Shown here: positions 43,047 to 51,490 of the stretch, piece by piece
Layout: each line of letters begins with the position of its first letter
Numbering within the stretch: position 1 is the stretch's first letter
Made by a program: the position numbers and the translations under genes
Assembly: GCA_002399975.1 (NCBI GenBank)
Contig: DHER01000072.1
Location: 22,198 to 74,714 of the forward strand
Direction: 5' to 3'
From: Firmicutes bacterium UBA4845
GTDB lineage: Bacteria > Bacillota > Clostridia > Tissierellales > Sedimentibacteraceae
DNA length: 52,517 nucleotides
The notes under the pieces: generated by a model
Told to the model about the DNA's origin: nothing
The model's database searches: none
The model's input: only the letters and a program-made list of their open reading frames with translations

Positions 43047-44153
43047 ATGGATTGGAAAACAGAACTTAAAAATAATATTACAACAACAAACCAGGTAAAT
43101 GATGCTTTAAACTTAAATTTAACAGAAGAAGAAAAAAATAAATTTAAAAATATAATTGACAGATATCCTATGTCAATACCTAAATATTATTTGTCATTAA
43201 TTAATAAGAATGACCCTGAGGATCCTATAAAAAAACTTTGTGTACCTTCAATTTTAGAAACCGATATTAACGGAAGCTTTGATACCAGCAACGAAGCAAG
43301 CAACACGGTAGTTAACGGTCTTCAGCACAAATATAAGCAGACCGGTATGTATTTGTCTACAAACAGGTGTGCAATGTACTGCAGACATTGTTTCAGAAAG
43401 CGCCTTGTAGGCGTTAATGATGCTGAAATAAATAAACAATTTGATGATGTTGTAAATTATATAAAAGAACATAGGGAAATAAATAATGTTCTGATCTCAG
43501 GCGGCGATTCCTTTATGAACAGCAACGAAAAAATCGCGAAAATATTAAGTGAATTTACCAAAATTAACCACTTGAGTTTCATACGATTCGGAACAAGGGT
43601 CCCTGTAGTTCTACCTCAAAGAATTTATGAAGATGACGAACTCCTTAATATACTTGATTATTATAACAAAATAAAACAAATTTATATTGTTACCCATTTT
43701 AATCACCCAAATGAAATTACACATGAATCAACGGAAGCTGTAAAATCTCTTCGCAATATTGGTATTGTAGTAAGGAATCAAACTGTTTTATTAAAAGGTG
43801 TAAATGATAATCCTAGTACAATGACAAATTTAATGAAAGGCCTTACAAAAATCGGTATTACTCCATATTACGTATTTCAGTGCAGACCTGTGTCGGGAGT
43901 TAAAAATCAATTTCAAGTTCCATTTAAAAAGGCAATTAAAATAATTGATGATACAAAGGCGCAGTTAGACGGGATAAGTAAATGTTTCAAGTATGCCATG
44001 AGCCATCCTACAGGTAAAATTGAAATAATAGGAAGTATTGGGAATGACGAATTAATATTCAAATATCACCAGACAAAATATAATAAGGACCAAGGCAGGT
44101 TAATGAAAATTAAAGTTACAGATAGCCAGGCATGGCTTCCTGACACAATTTAA
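43047..44153 (+). CDS. KamA-family radical SAM protein (lysine 2,3-aminomutase-like)
   Basis: The 368-residue protein has the radical SAM cluster motif C108-x3-C112-x2-C115 (NRCAMYCRHCFRKR), the KamA core (NNVLISGGDSFM, IRFGTRVPVVLPQRI, LLKGVNDNPSTMTNLMKGL) and a lysine in HPTGKIEI where aminomutases bind pyridoxal phosphate. The lysine-binding aspartate (usual YQCDL) is arginine here (FQCRPVSGVKNQFQVP) and the usual PGGGGK loop is altered. It is thus not a classical lysine 2,3-aminomutase; the substrate is unknown, and glutamate or another amino acid, or a protein lysine, are possible. AGGAG precedes the ATG. It is isolated on the plus strand. Confidence 0.82.
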   Translation: MDWKTELKNNITTTNQVNDALNLNLTEEEKNKFKNIIDRYPMSIPKYYLSLINKNDPEDPIKKLCVPSILETDINGSFDTSNEASNTVVNGLQHKYKQTGMYLSTNRCAMYCRHCFRKRLVGVNDAEINKQFDDVVNYIKEHREINNVLISGGDSFMNSNEKIAKILSEFTKINHLSFIRFGTRVPVVLPQRIYEDDELLNILDYYNKIKQIYIVTHFNHPNEITHESTEAVKSLRNIGIVVRNQTVLLKGVNDNPSTMTNLMKGLTKIGITPYYVFQCRPVSGVKNQFQVPFKKAIKIIDDTKAQLDGISKCFKYAMSHPTGKIEIIGSIGNDELIFKYHQTKYNKDQGRLMKIKVTDSQAWLPDTI

Positions 44154-44178
44154 AAAAGAGCCCTAATGACCCCTTTTT
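44153..44178. terminator. Weak bidirectional terminator between the KamA-like gene and rplY
   Basis: AAAAAAGAG and CCCCTTTTT flank a short centre, giving an A/T-rich stem with a U run in both directions between two convergent genes. The stem is imperfect. Confidence 0.45.
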
Positions 44179-44233
44179 AAATTGTACAATACTATGCATT
44201 ATAGTTTCAGTAACTCCAATTCAGAAAGCAAAA

Positions 44234-44875
44234 TTAATCGTTTTGTTCTCCGGTGGTTTCGGCAGTTTCAGCATCTTCGCTTTCACCAGTTTCAGCATTC
44301 TCATCAATATCTTCTTCCATTTTTGCTTCAACTATGGAAACTACACACTGTTCAGGGCTGATTTCAGGCACAATACCCTCAGGAAATTTTATATCTGCCA
44401 CATTGATACTTTCAACTTTATCAACTTTTGAAACATCAACTGTTATTTCGTCAGGAATATCCTGAGGCAGTCCCTTTACACGTATTTCATCCAACTGCAA
44501 AAGTGCAATAAGTTTATTAAATTCCAAAACATCCAGTCCTTTAAGTTTAACAGATACATTAGTTTTGATTTCTTGATCCAATAATACCTGCTGCAAATCC
44601 ACATGCATCATTTCCCGTTTAATAGGTGATAGTTGAATTTCTTTAACCATCCCAACAATAGGATTGTCTTTATCTAAAGAAAGATTGAAAAGAGCGTTTC
44701 TTCCGTAAGAAGACAGGTTCTTCTTCAATTCATCCGCCTTTAATGCAACCGATATTGATTCCTTTCCTCTGCATGAAATACTTGCAGGTATATATCCGTT
44801 TCTACGAAGCTTTTTGCTGGCTCTGCTATTTGAAACCTTTCTTCTCTCAACATTTAGTGTTACTAATTCTGACAT
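44234..44875 (-). CDS. rplY: 50S ribosomal protein L25 (CTC family)
   Basis: The 213-residue protein combines an N-terminal L25 domain (RKVSNSRASKKLRRNGYIPA) and a C-terminal TL5/CTC beta domain (LPQDIPDEITVDVSKVDKVESINV), with an acidic tail (ESEDAETAETTGEQND). It binds 5S rRNA. It lies 99 bases after ispG, an unusual neighbour, and may be co-transcribed with it. Confidence 0.93.
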   Translation of the reverse strand: MSELVTLNVERRKVSNSRASKKLRRNGYIPASISCRGKESISVALKADELKKNLSSYGRNALFNLSLDKDNPIVGMVKEIQLSPIKREMMHVDLQQVLLDQEIKTNVSVKLKGLDVLEFNKLIALLQLDEIRVKGLPQDIPDEITVDVSKVDKVESINVADIKFPEGIVPEISPEQCVVSIVEAKMEEDIDENAETGESEDAETAETTGEQND

Positions 44876-44974
44876 CGCATATCCTCCTAAAATTTTATGT
44901 TATAGTTTCTTTCACTGTAAAATTCAACTTTATTTATTTGTATTATACCTGAAATTGACAATATGTCAATACCG

Positions 44975-46036
44975 TTACATTTTTTCAATTTCATCAAGCA
45001 GGGTCTGGACAATTTCCTCTTCTTTTATTTTCCTTACTATTTTGCCCTTCTTAAACAGAAGAGCTTCACCAGAACCGCCTGCTATGCCAATATCTGATTG
45101 CCTTGCTTCTCCCGGGCCGTTAACAGCACAGCCCATTATTGCAACAGTTATAGGCTTATTAACATTCTTTAACCCTTCCTGAATTTTCTTGGAAAGTTCA
45201 ATAATATTTATTTTGGTTCTTCCACAGGTTGGACAGGTAATGTAGTTAATACCGAAATTTCTGAGATTGAGACTTTTTAAAATTTCCCTTGCCACCTTCA
45301 CTTCTTCTGTCGGGTCATCTGTAAGTGATATTCTTATGGTGTCACCAATACCGTCTGCCAGCAAACTTCCAACGCCAATAGCAGATCTTATGCTGCCTTC
45401 GAACAGTGTACCTGAATGTGTGATCCCAAGGTGGAGAGGATAATCAACCTTTTTAGCAATAGATCTATAAGCATCTATGGTCATTTTAATATCTGTTCCC
45501 TTCATTGAGACAACAATATTTTCATAGTCCAGATCTTCCAAAATTTTTACGTGTTCAAGCGCTGATTCTACCATGCCTTCTGCCGTTACATTGCCGTCAT
45601 ATTTTTTCAATATATTTTTTTGAATACTGCCTGCATTTACGCCTATTCTTATAGGGATATTCCTAGGCTTTGCCATCTCAACGATTTTTTTTACTTTATC
45701 GGCGCTGCCGATATTTCCCGGATTTATTCTTAACTTGTCAACACCACTTTCGATAGTTTTTAAAGCCAGTCTATAATCAAAATGAATGTCTGCGACTATG
45801 GGAATATGTACTTGTTTTCTTATTTCCTTAATGGCTTCTGCATCTTCTTTATCTGCCACTGCAACTCTTACAATCTCACAGCCTGCTTCTTCCAATCCTA
45901 ATATCTGTGTCACAGTGGAGCCTATATCTTTTGTAAATGTATTGGTCATGGACTGAACGGTAATCTTAGCTCCTCCTCCGATTTGTACATCACCTGCCAT
46001 GACTGCCCTGCTTTTCCTTCTTAGTATTTGCCCCAT
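44975..46036 (-). CDS. ispG: 4-hydroxy-3-methylbut-2-enyl diphosphate synthase
   Basis: The 353-residue iron-sulfur enzyme catalyses the penultimate step of the MEP isoprenoid pathway. TIM-barrel start (SRAVMAGDVQIGGGAKITVQ, PIVADIHFDYRLAL) and the C-terminal cluster domain with YITCPTCGRTKIN and MGCAVNGPGEA (three cysteines). GGAGG lies 4 bases before the ATG at 46036, which is preferred over a longer frame. It follows rseP by 86 bases. Confidence 0.96.
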   Translation of the reverse strand: MGQILRRKSRAVMAGDVQIGGGAKITVQSMTNTFTKDIGSTVTQILGLEEAGCEIVRVAVADKEDAEAIKEIRKQVHIPIVADIHFDYRLALKTIESGVDKLRINPGNIGSADKVKKIVEMAKPRNIPIRIGVNAGSIQKNILKKYDGNVTAEGMVESALEHVKILEDLDYENIVVSMKGTDIKMTIDAYRSIAKKVDYPLHLGITHSGTLFEGSIRSAIGVGSLLADGIGDTIRISLTDDPTEEVKVAREILKSLNLRNFGINYITCPTCGRTKINIIELSKKIQEGLKNVNKPITVAIMGCAVNGPGEARQSDIGIAGGSGEALLFKKGKIVRKIKEEEIVQTLLDEIEKM

Positions 46037-46122
46037 AAAACCTCCGTAACAGTAGTTAGGAATTGACAAACAGATACATGACGGCACGAACACCGGCTAC
46101 TGTATCTGTATCAATCAACTAA

Positions 46123-47370
46123 TTATATTCTAAATAACCTTAATATATCCTTATATGTTATAAATATCATGAAGCCCATCAATACAACAAAACCTACAAA
46201 GTTGATATACCCTTCTTTTTCTATGGGTATTGCTTTGCCTCTTACAGCTTCAATGATTAAAAGCAGCAATTTGCTTCCATCAAGTGCCGGAATAGGAAGC
46301 ATGTTCATAAATCCAAGGTTTATGCTTATAAATGCTGCTAAATTAAGCACTGAAAGTATGCCGTTTTTAGCTGCTTCTCCAACCATGGAAATAATCATTA
46401 CAGGACCACCCAGCGCATCGCTGCCAAGTTTACCTGTTATCAGCTGACTTATGGTTTTAAACATAAGTTCTATATAGTAAACAGTCTTATAGGCGGATGA
46501 CGACAGTACCGTTACTACTGATCTTTCAAGCTGAGTATTGAATCTTACAGATATCTGTGTACTTGGAAGAATGTTAAAATTAAGTATTTTTCCATTTCTG
46601 TCCACTGTTACCTTAACCGGATCGCCATCAGGGGTTCCCTCAACTTGTGAAGTCAGTCCGTCCCACGTATTTACAGATATGTCATTTATTTTTATTACTT
46701 TATCTCCATCTTTAATTCCTGCCTTATATGCAGGAGACGTTACGTCTGCAGGAGAAACTGTTGTTGTCATTTCTCCGTCTATTACTTTGGAAGCAATCCC
46801 TATTATTTTTCTATAGTTGTTATTGATTTCAGCTTCTTTTATTGTTCCGTTTCTTTCATACTCAACAGCATAACGGTTATTATCAGGATTAGTTATTTCA
46901 TAAAATATATCTTCCCAAATATATGCTTTTTCACCGTTAACGGATACTATTTTATCTCCTGTTCTTAATCCTGCTTTGTATTCATTTGAATCCTCAGCTA
47001 TAAAATCTATGCGGCTGCCGTAGACTCCAAATGAAAAAGCAATTATTAAAAATAAAATCAACGCAAAAACATAGTTCATCAAAGGCCCTGCAACAACTAC
47101 TTTAAACCTTTGCCATACTGATTTTGTACTAAAGCTTGTGTTGGTTTTTACATCTTCATCTTCACCTTCCATCTGCACAAAACCACCTATGGGCAAAGCT
47201 CGTATAGAGTATATAGTTCCGCCTTTTTCTTTTTTAAACAGCGTAGGACCCATTCCTATTGCAAATTCATATACTTTAATTCCTACACTCTTGGCAGCCC
47301 TGAAATGGCCGAATTCATGTATAAGGATACAAGCCGAAAAAACAAGCACAGATGCAATTAATGTCAGCAA
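46123..47370 (-). CDS. rseP: Site-2 zinc metalloprotease RseP
   Basis: The 415-residue intramembrane protease has HEFGH near residue 18 in the first transmembrane helix, a GxxxN/MNYVFA helix near 105, two PDZ-like regions (AGLRTGDKIVSVNG; AGIKDGDKVIKIND) and NMLPIPALDGSKLL in the last catalytic helix. It cleaves membrane-bound regulators and signal-peptide remnants. The start is a TTG 7 bases after GGAGG. It lies 13 bases after cdsA, where dxr would normally intervene. Confidence 0.95.
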   Translation of the reverse strand: MLTLIASVLVFSACILIHEFGHFRAAKSVGIKVYEFAIGMGPTLFKKEKGGTIYSIRALPIGGFVQMEGEDEDVKTNTSFSTKSVWQRFKVVVAGPLMNYVFALILFLIIAFSFGVYGSRIDFIAEDSNEYKAGLRTGDKIVSVNGEKAYIWEDIFYEITNPDNNRYAVEYERNGTIKEAEINNNYRKIIGIASKVIDGEMTTTVSPADVTSPAYKAGIKDGDKVIKINDISVNTWDGLTSQVEGTPDGDPVKVTVDRNGKILNFNILPSTQISVRFNTQLERSVVTVLSSSAYKTVYYIELMFKTISQLITGKLGSDALGGPVMIISMVGEAAKNGILSVLNLAAFISINLGFMNMLPIPALDGSKLLLLIIEAVRGKAIPIEKEGYINFVGFVVLMGFMIFITYKDILRLFRI

Positions 47371-47383
47371 TATTTTACCTCCG

Positions 47384-48151
47384 TTATAGAAAATACCATA
47401 TAAAGTAATATACGGCAGGTGCTACAAAAAGCACACTATCAAATCTGTCCAGTATTCCCCCATGACCGGGCAGAAGTCTGCCGAAATCCTTTATATTATT
47501 TTCTCTCTTAATTTTTGAAGCCGCAAGATCACCTGCCTGGGAAAAAACAGATGCACTTACACTAAATATTATAATGTAAATATATTTATTTATTCTTAAA
47601 TAATAAAAATATACCAATGATAATATGGTACACCCGATTATGCCGCCAATAGCGCCTTCTATGGTTTTATTCGGGCTAACCTCAGGATATAGCTTATGTT
47701 TTCCTAACATTTTACCGGAAAAATACGCACATGTATCAGTACCGAAAGCTATGATATATACAAGCCATGGATAGGGAGTATCATTCATAAGCAACATATG
47801 ATACATAAAAAATACATCATAAATCCCTATGAAAATAATTTCAGAGATTTTCTTTACATCGGTTTCTTTATCAAAAACGAATAAAAGTAAATTCAATGAT
47901 ATATACAAAAATAGAGAAAAAACTAAAAAATTGCTGTATCCTAACATTTTTCCTATAAACAATACAATTGCAAACAAATAATTAACAATAGCACCATAAT
48001 CAAGGCCGCTGTCAAAAAATACTTTTGAAAGTTCATAAATTGCTATGCAAGTTATACCAAAATAAATAGAATCATATATAGCGCCACCGACATATGTTAC
48101 AGCGGCAATGAATATTCCACCCACAACTCCGGTAATAATCCTCTTTGTCAT
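47384..48151 (-). CDS. cdsA: Phosphatidate cytidylyltransferase
   Basis: The 255-residue polytopic membrane enzyme makes CDP-diacylglycerol, the precursor used by PgsA. The signature near the C-terminus is present (SKIKRENNIKDFGRLLPGHGGILDRFDS), with GTDTCAYFSGKMLGKHK earlier. The start at 48151 follows AGGCGG; an ATG seven codons earlier (48172) would overlap uppS. Confidence 0.95.
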   Translation of the reverse strand: MTKRIITGVVGGIFIAAVTYVGGAIYDSIYFGITCIAIYELSKVFFDSGLDYGAIVNYLFAIVLFIGKMLGYSNFLVFSLFLYISLNLLLFVFDKETDVKKISEIIFIGIYDVFFMYHMLLMNDTPYPWLVYIIAFGTDTCAYFSGKMLGKHKLYPEVSPNKTIEGAIGGIIGCTILSLVYFYYLRINKYIYIIIFSVSASVFSQAGDLAASKIKRENNIKDFGRLLPGHGGILDRFDSVLFVAPAVYYFIWYFL

Positions 48152-48161
48152 AAATAACCGC

Positions 48162-48884
48162 CTAATTACCATATCTTCTTTTTCTGTTTTGAAAGCTGTC
48201 AAAGGCTTTCAGTAATTCCTCTTTTTTGAAATCCGGCCATAAAACATCACTGAAATAAAATTCAGTATAAGCAATCTGGTATAAAAGGAAATTACTTAAT
48301 CTTATTTCACCGCTTGTTCTTATTAACAAGTCCGGATCGGGCATACCACTGGTAAATAAATAATTTTTAAAACTTTCGTCATTTATATCATCTATTTTAA
48401 TTTTTTTATTTTCATAGTCTTTAATTATTTTTTTGACTGCGCCTACTATTTCATTTCTTGAACCATAACTTAAGGCTATGTTCAAGTTGAGTTTTTTGTT
48501 GTTTTTTGTAAGTTCAATTGATTGTTTTACTTCATGTTTTGTTTTTTCAGGCAGGCTTTCAATATTTCCCATAAGAATTATTTTGACGCCATTTTTGTTC
48601 ATGTAGTCAAGTTCCTTCGCCACAAATTCAACCAGCAGGTTCATCAAATAGTCCACCTCTTTCCTGTTTCTTCTCCAATTTTCAGTTGAAAAAGCATAAA
48701 TGGACAAATATTTTACACCCAGGTCGGCACAGTTTCTTACAAGGTCAATAACCCTCATGGCTCCTTCTCTGTGACCTTCACTTGTGGAAAGACCTTTTTT
48801 TTTCGCCCATCTCCTGTTTCCGTCCATAATAACAGCAAGATGTTCCGGGATAATATTAGCACGAACCTTTTCTTCTAAATTCAT
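48162..48884 (-). CDS. uppS: Undecaprenyl diphosphate synthase (isoprenyl transferase)
   Basis: The 240-residue cis-prenyltransferase makes the C55 lipid carrier for cell-wall synthesis. HLAVIMDGNRRWAKKKG near residue 15, GHREGAMRV, YAFSTENWRR and the C-terminal DLLIRTSGEIRLSNFLLYQ are all present. The start at 48884 follows AGAGAGG. It precedes cdsA by 10 bases. Confidence 0.96.
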   Translation of the reverse strand: MNLEEKVRANIIPEHLAVIMDGNRRWAKKKGLSTSEGHREGAMRVIDLVRNCADLGVKYLSIYAFSTENWRRNRKEVDYLMNLLVEFVAKELDYMNKNGVKIILMGNIESLPEKTKHEVKQSIELTKNNKKLNLNIALSYGSRNEIVGAVKKIIKDYENKKIKIDDINDESFKNYLFTSGMPDPDLLIRTSGEIRLSNFLLYQIAYTEFYFSDVLWPDFKKEELLKAFDSFQNRKRRYGN

Positions 48885-48918
48885 ATTGCCTCTCTCTGTA
48901 TGTGAAAATTGTACCTCT

Positions 48919-48942
48919 GGCTTATGGGCCCAGCCATAAGCC
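48919..48942 (-). other. Hairpin in the gap upstream of uppS
   Basis: GGCTTATGG (48919-48927) pairs perfectly with CCATAAGCC (48934-48942) around a 6-base loop, between the small gene and uppS. No T run follows; it may stabilise or attenuate the transcript. Confidence 0.5.
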
Positions 48943-48951
48943 TCCATTGGG

Positions 48952-49137
48952 CTAAAAGTATGAAACATACAAAGTAATATAGCCGTCATCTGACTGTTGC
49001 CTTATTATATAAGGTCTGTCCAAGTTGTTAAATTTTTTGTTTGTTCCCTTTACTTTTATTATGTTTACAATTTTACCGTCTTTTTCTTCAATAATTTCAA
49101 GAGCATCCTTTAATGGATAGCCTATTAAATTATTCAT
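48952..49137 (-). CDS. Small conserved-looking protein between frr and uppS, unknown function
   Basis: The 61-residue protein starts MNNLIGYPLKDALEIIEEKD and ends with the beta-rich YIIRQQSDDGYITLYVSYF. The GYPLKDALEIIEEKDGKIV stretch vaguely recalls a PASTA-like half-repeat. It follows frr by 9 bases with an AGAGG site and lies in an essential operon, so it is probably real. No family recognised. Confidence 0.6.
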   Translation of the reverse strand: MNNLIGYPLKDALEIIEEKDGKIVNIIKVKGTNKKFNNLDRPYIIRQQSDDGYITLYVSYF

Positions 49138-49146
49138 TTAAACCTC

Positions 49147-49704
49147 TTAAAACTCTAAAATTTCTTTTTCTTTTTCCTTATAAAGATCATCTGCAATGTT
49201 TATGTATTTGTCTGTAAGTTTCTGCATTTCGTCCTCTGCTTTTTTACGCTCGTCTTGGGGCATTTCTCCGGACTTTTCCAGTTTCTTAAATTCTTCGTTG
49301 GCATCTCTCCTTACGTTTCTTACAGCAATCTTTAAGTTTTCAACTTCTTTCTTAACTTGCTTAATAAGTTCTTTTCTTCTTTCTTCCGTCAATGGAGGGA
49401 TTATCAGCCTGATAACCTTTCCGTCGGTAGTTGGATTAATACCTAAATCAGATGTTAAAATAGCCCTCTCAATTTCTTTTACCAGGCTTGCATCCCATGG
49501 CTGAATAACAATTAATCTGGGTTCCGGTACAGAAATATTCGCCACTTGATTAACAGGAGTCATGACACCGTAATAATTTACCTGAATTTTATCAACCAAT
49601 TTAGGATTTGCCTTACCTGCTCTGATGGTTGCAAGATCTTCTTTCAAAAAATTAATTGATTTTTTCATAGATTCTTCTGATTTTTTCATCAAATCTTTAT
49701 CCAT
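49147..49704 (-). CDS. frr: Ribosome recycling factor
   Basis: The 185-residue factor splits post-termination ribosomes with EF-G. Full RRF pattern: EESMKKSINFLKEDLATIRAG, NPKLVDKIQVNYYG, PWDASLVKEIERAI and LTEERRKELIKQVKKEVE. The second ATG is used, 7 bases after AAGGAGG; it starts 2 bases after the pyrH stop. Confidence 0.97.
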   Translation of the reverse strand: MDKDLMKKSEESMKKSINFLKEDLATIRAGKANPKLVDKIQVNYYGVMTPVNQVANISVPEPRLIVIQPWDASLVKEIERAILTSDLGINPTTDGKVIRLIIPPLTEERRKELIKQVKKEVENLKIAVRNVRRDANEEFKKLEKSGEMPQDERKKAEDEMQKLTDKYINIADDLYKEKEKEILEF

Positions 49705-49706
49705 TT

Positions 49707-50420
49707 TCATACCTCCTTAATTATTGTTCCTATATTGTCTCCCATTACAATCTTTATAATATTTTGCGGATACTCAATTCCAAATACCAAAATAGGAATC
49801 TTATTATCCATACACAGCGATGTTGCGGTTGAATCCATAATTTTAAGGCCCTTGTTCAAAATATCAATATACTTCAACTCATGATATTTTATCGAATTGG
49901 GATTTTTATTGGGATCATCGCTGTATACTCCGTCAACACCGTTTTTGGCAAGAAGGATTATATCGGCATTTATTTCAGCCGCCCTTAATGCGGCAGTTGT
50001 GTCAGTTGAAAAAAACGGATTTCCTGAACCGCCTGAAAAAATAACAACTCTTCCTTTTTCTAAGTGCCTTACTGCTTTTCTTCTGATATAAGGTTCAGCT
50101 ATTTGCCTCATTTCAATTGCAGTTTGCAATCTTGTTTCCACGCTTAATTTTTCAAGAGCATCCTGCAAAGCTAAACCGTTGATTATTGTACCAAGCATTC
50201 CCATGTAATCAGATGTTGTACGGTCCATTTCTTTAGCACTTGCACCTCTCCAGAAATTTCCCCCGCCTACGACAACAGCAACTTCAACACCAATATCATT
50301 AACATCTTTAATTACATGAGAAATTTTTGTTATAATTTCTTCGTTAATTCCGTGACCGGAATTTCCCGACAATGCTTCTCCACTTATTTTTAAAACTATT
50401 CTTTTGTATTTACAGTTCAT
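49707..50420 (-). CDS. pyrH: UMP kinase
   Basis: The 237-residue amino-acid-kinase-fold enzyme phosphorylates UMP. KRIVLKISGEALSG at the start, VVVGGGNFWRGA near residue 50, FSGGSGNPFFSTDTTAALRA near 128 and KNGVDGVYSDDPNKNP near 160. It is the third gene of the rpsB-tsf-pyrH-frr order. Confidence 0.97.
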   Translation of the reverse strand: MNCKYKRIVLKISGEALSGNSGHGINEEIITKISHVIKDVNDIGVEVAVVVGGGNFWRGASAKEMDRTTSDYMGMLGTIINGLALQDALEKLSVETRLQTAIEMRQIAEPYIRRKAVRHLEKGRVVIFSGGSGNPFFSTDTTAALRAAEINADIILLAKNGVDGVYSDDPNKNPNSIKYHELKYIDILNKGLKIMDSTATSLCMDNKIPILVFGIEYPQNIIKIVMGDNIGTIIKEV

Positions 50421-50449
50421 CTTTTCCTCCTGAAGATTGTTATTTGACT

Positions 50450-50475
50450 AATGGAGAACTGTGCAGTTCTCCATT
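50450..50475 (-). terminator. Hairpin between tsf and pyrH
   Basis: AATGGAGAACTG (50450-50461) pairs perfectly with CAGTTCTCCATT (50464-50475). The following minus-strand sequence is only weakly T-rich, so partial termination or mRNA processing is likely. Confidence 0.6.
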
Positions 50476-50496
50476 ACTTTCTATTTTATCTCAGGA

Positions 50497-51411
50497 TTAT
50501 TTACCCATTTGTTTCGCAACTTCATCGGCAAAGTTTTCGGACTTCTTTTCAATGCCTTCGCCTACTTCAAATCTTTGAATTCCAGTTACTTTTATTGACT
50601 TACCTGATTTAGCTGCTGTATTTTCAATATATTTCTTAACAGATATATCTGAATCTTTAATAAATGCCTGTTCAAGCAGACAAACTTCTTTAAGCTCTTT
50701 TTTTAGACGTCCTTGAACCATTTTTTCAACTATATTTTTGGGTTTTCCTTCATTTAATGCCTGGGATATAAGTATTTCTTTTTCATGTGAAATAAATTCT
50801 GTATCCACGTCATCCGTAGATATATATTTAGGATTCATAGCAGCTACCTGCATTGCAATATCTTTTCCCAAAACTTCAAGGGTTTCACTATCTGCATCAG
50901 ATTCAAGAGCTGCTATAGCAGAAATTTTCCCATCCCCGTGAATGTAAGAAACAACTTTTCCTTCTTTGACTTTTTTTACGGCGAATCTTCTTATTGACAT
51001 ATTTTCACCTATTTTTGCTATTTTAGCGGTCAAAGCTTCTTGAAGTGTTTTCCCATCTTCAAGCTTACTTTCTTTTAACATTTCAATATTTTCAGGTTCG
51101 CTGTCTAGAGCTGTTTTTGCAACAGTTGCTACAAAATCCCTGAATTCTTTATTTTTAGCAACAAAATCTGTTTCAGAATTTACTTCTACAACTGCACCTT
51201 TTTTCCCATCGTCTGAAATCAATGCAAAAGTTAAACCTTCGGCGGCAACTCTATCTACCTTTTTAGACGCCTTCGAAAGCCCCTTCTCTCTTAAATAATC
51301 AATTGCCTTATCTATTTCTCCGCCAGTTTCCTGTAATGCTTTTTTGCAGTCCATCATGCCTGCACCGCTTTTTTCTCTCAGTTCTTTTACTAATGAAGCT
51401 GTTATTTTCAT
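50497..51411 (-). CDS. tsf: Elongation factor Ts
   Basis: The 304-residue guanine exchange factor for EF-Tu has the N-terminal VKELREKSGAGMMDCKKAL, the RVAAEGL stretch, ETDFVAKNKEFRDFV and VEKMVQGRLKKELKEVCLLEQAFI. Length is normal. It lies between rpsB and pyrH with hairpins on both sides. Confidence 0.97.
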   Translation of the reverse strand: MKITASLVKELREKSGAGMMDCKKALQETGGEIDKAIDYLREKGLSKASKKVDRVAAEGLTFALISDDGKKGAVVEVNSETDFVAKNKEFRDFVATVAKTALDSEPENIEMLKESKLEDGKTLQEALTAKIAKIGENMSIRRFAVKKVKEGKVVSYIHGDGKISAIAALESDADSETLEVLGKDIAMQVAAMNPKYISTDDVDTEFISHEKEILISQALNEGKPKNIVEKMVQGRLKKELKEVCLLEQAFIKDSDISVKKYIENTAAKSGKSIKVTGIQRFEVGEGIEKKSENFADEVAKQMGK

Positions 51412-51436
51412 TTTAACCCTCTTTAACCTCCAGATT

Positions 51437-51480
51437 TAAAAAAGCAAGGTGTAAGGAAAAAATTCCTAACCCCTTACTTT
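51437..51480 (-). terminator. Terminator/attenuator between rpsB and tsf
   Basis: A 17-bp imperfect stem (AAGTAAGGGGTTAGGAA on the minus strand with its partner at 51442-51458) is followed by TTTTTTAAAT. Read-through to tsf is probably partial. Confidence 0.7.
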
Positions 51481-51490
51481 AATTTATTTA

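Noticed and set aside
43047..44153. Lysine 2,3-aminomutase (kamA) proper
   Set aside because: The lysine-binding aspartate is arginine and the PLP loop differs, so only the family name is used.
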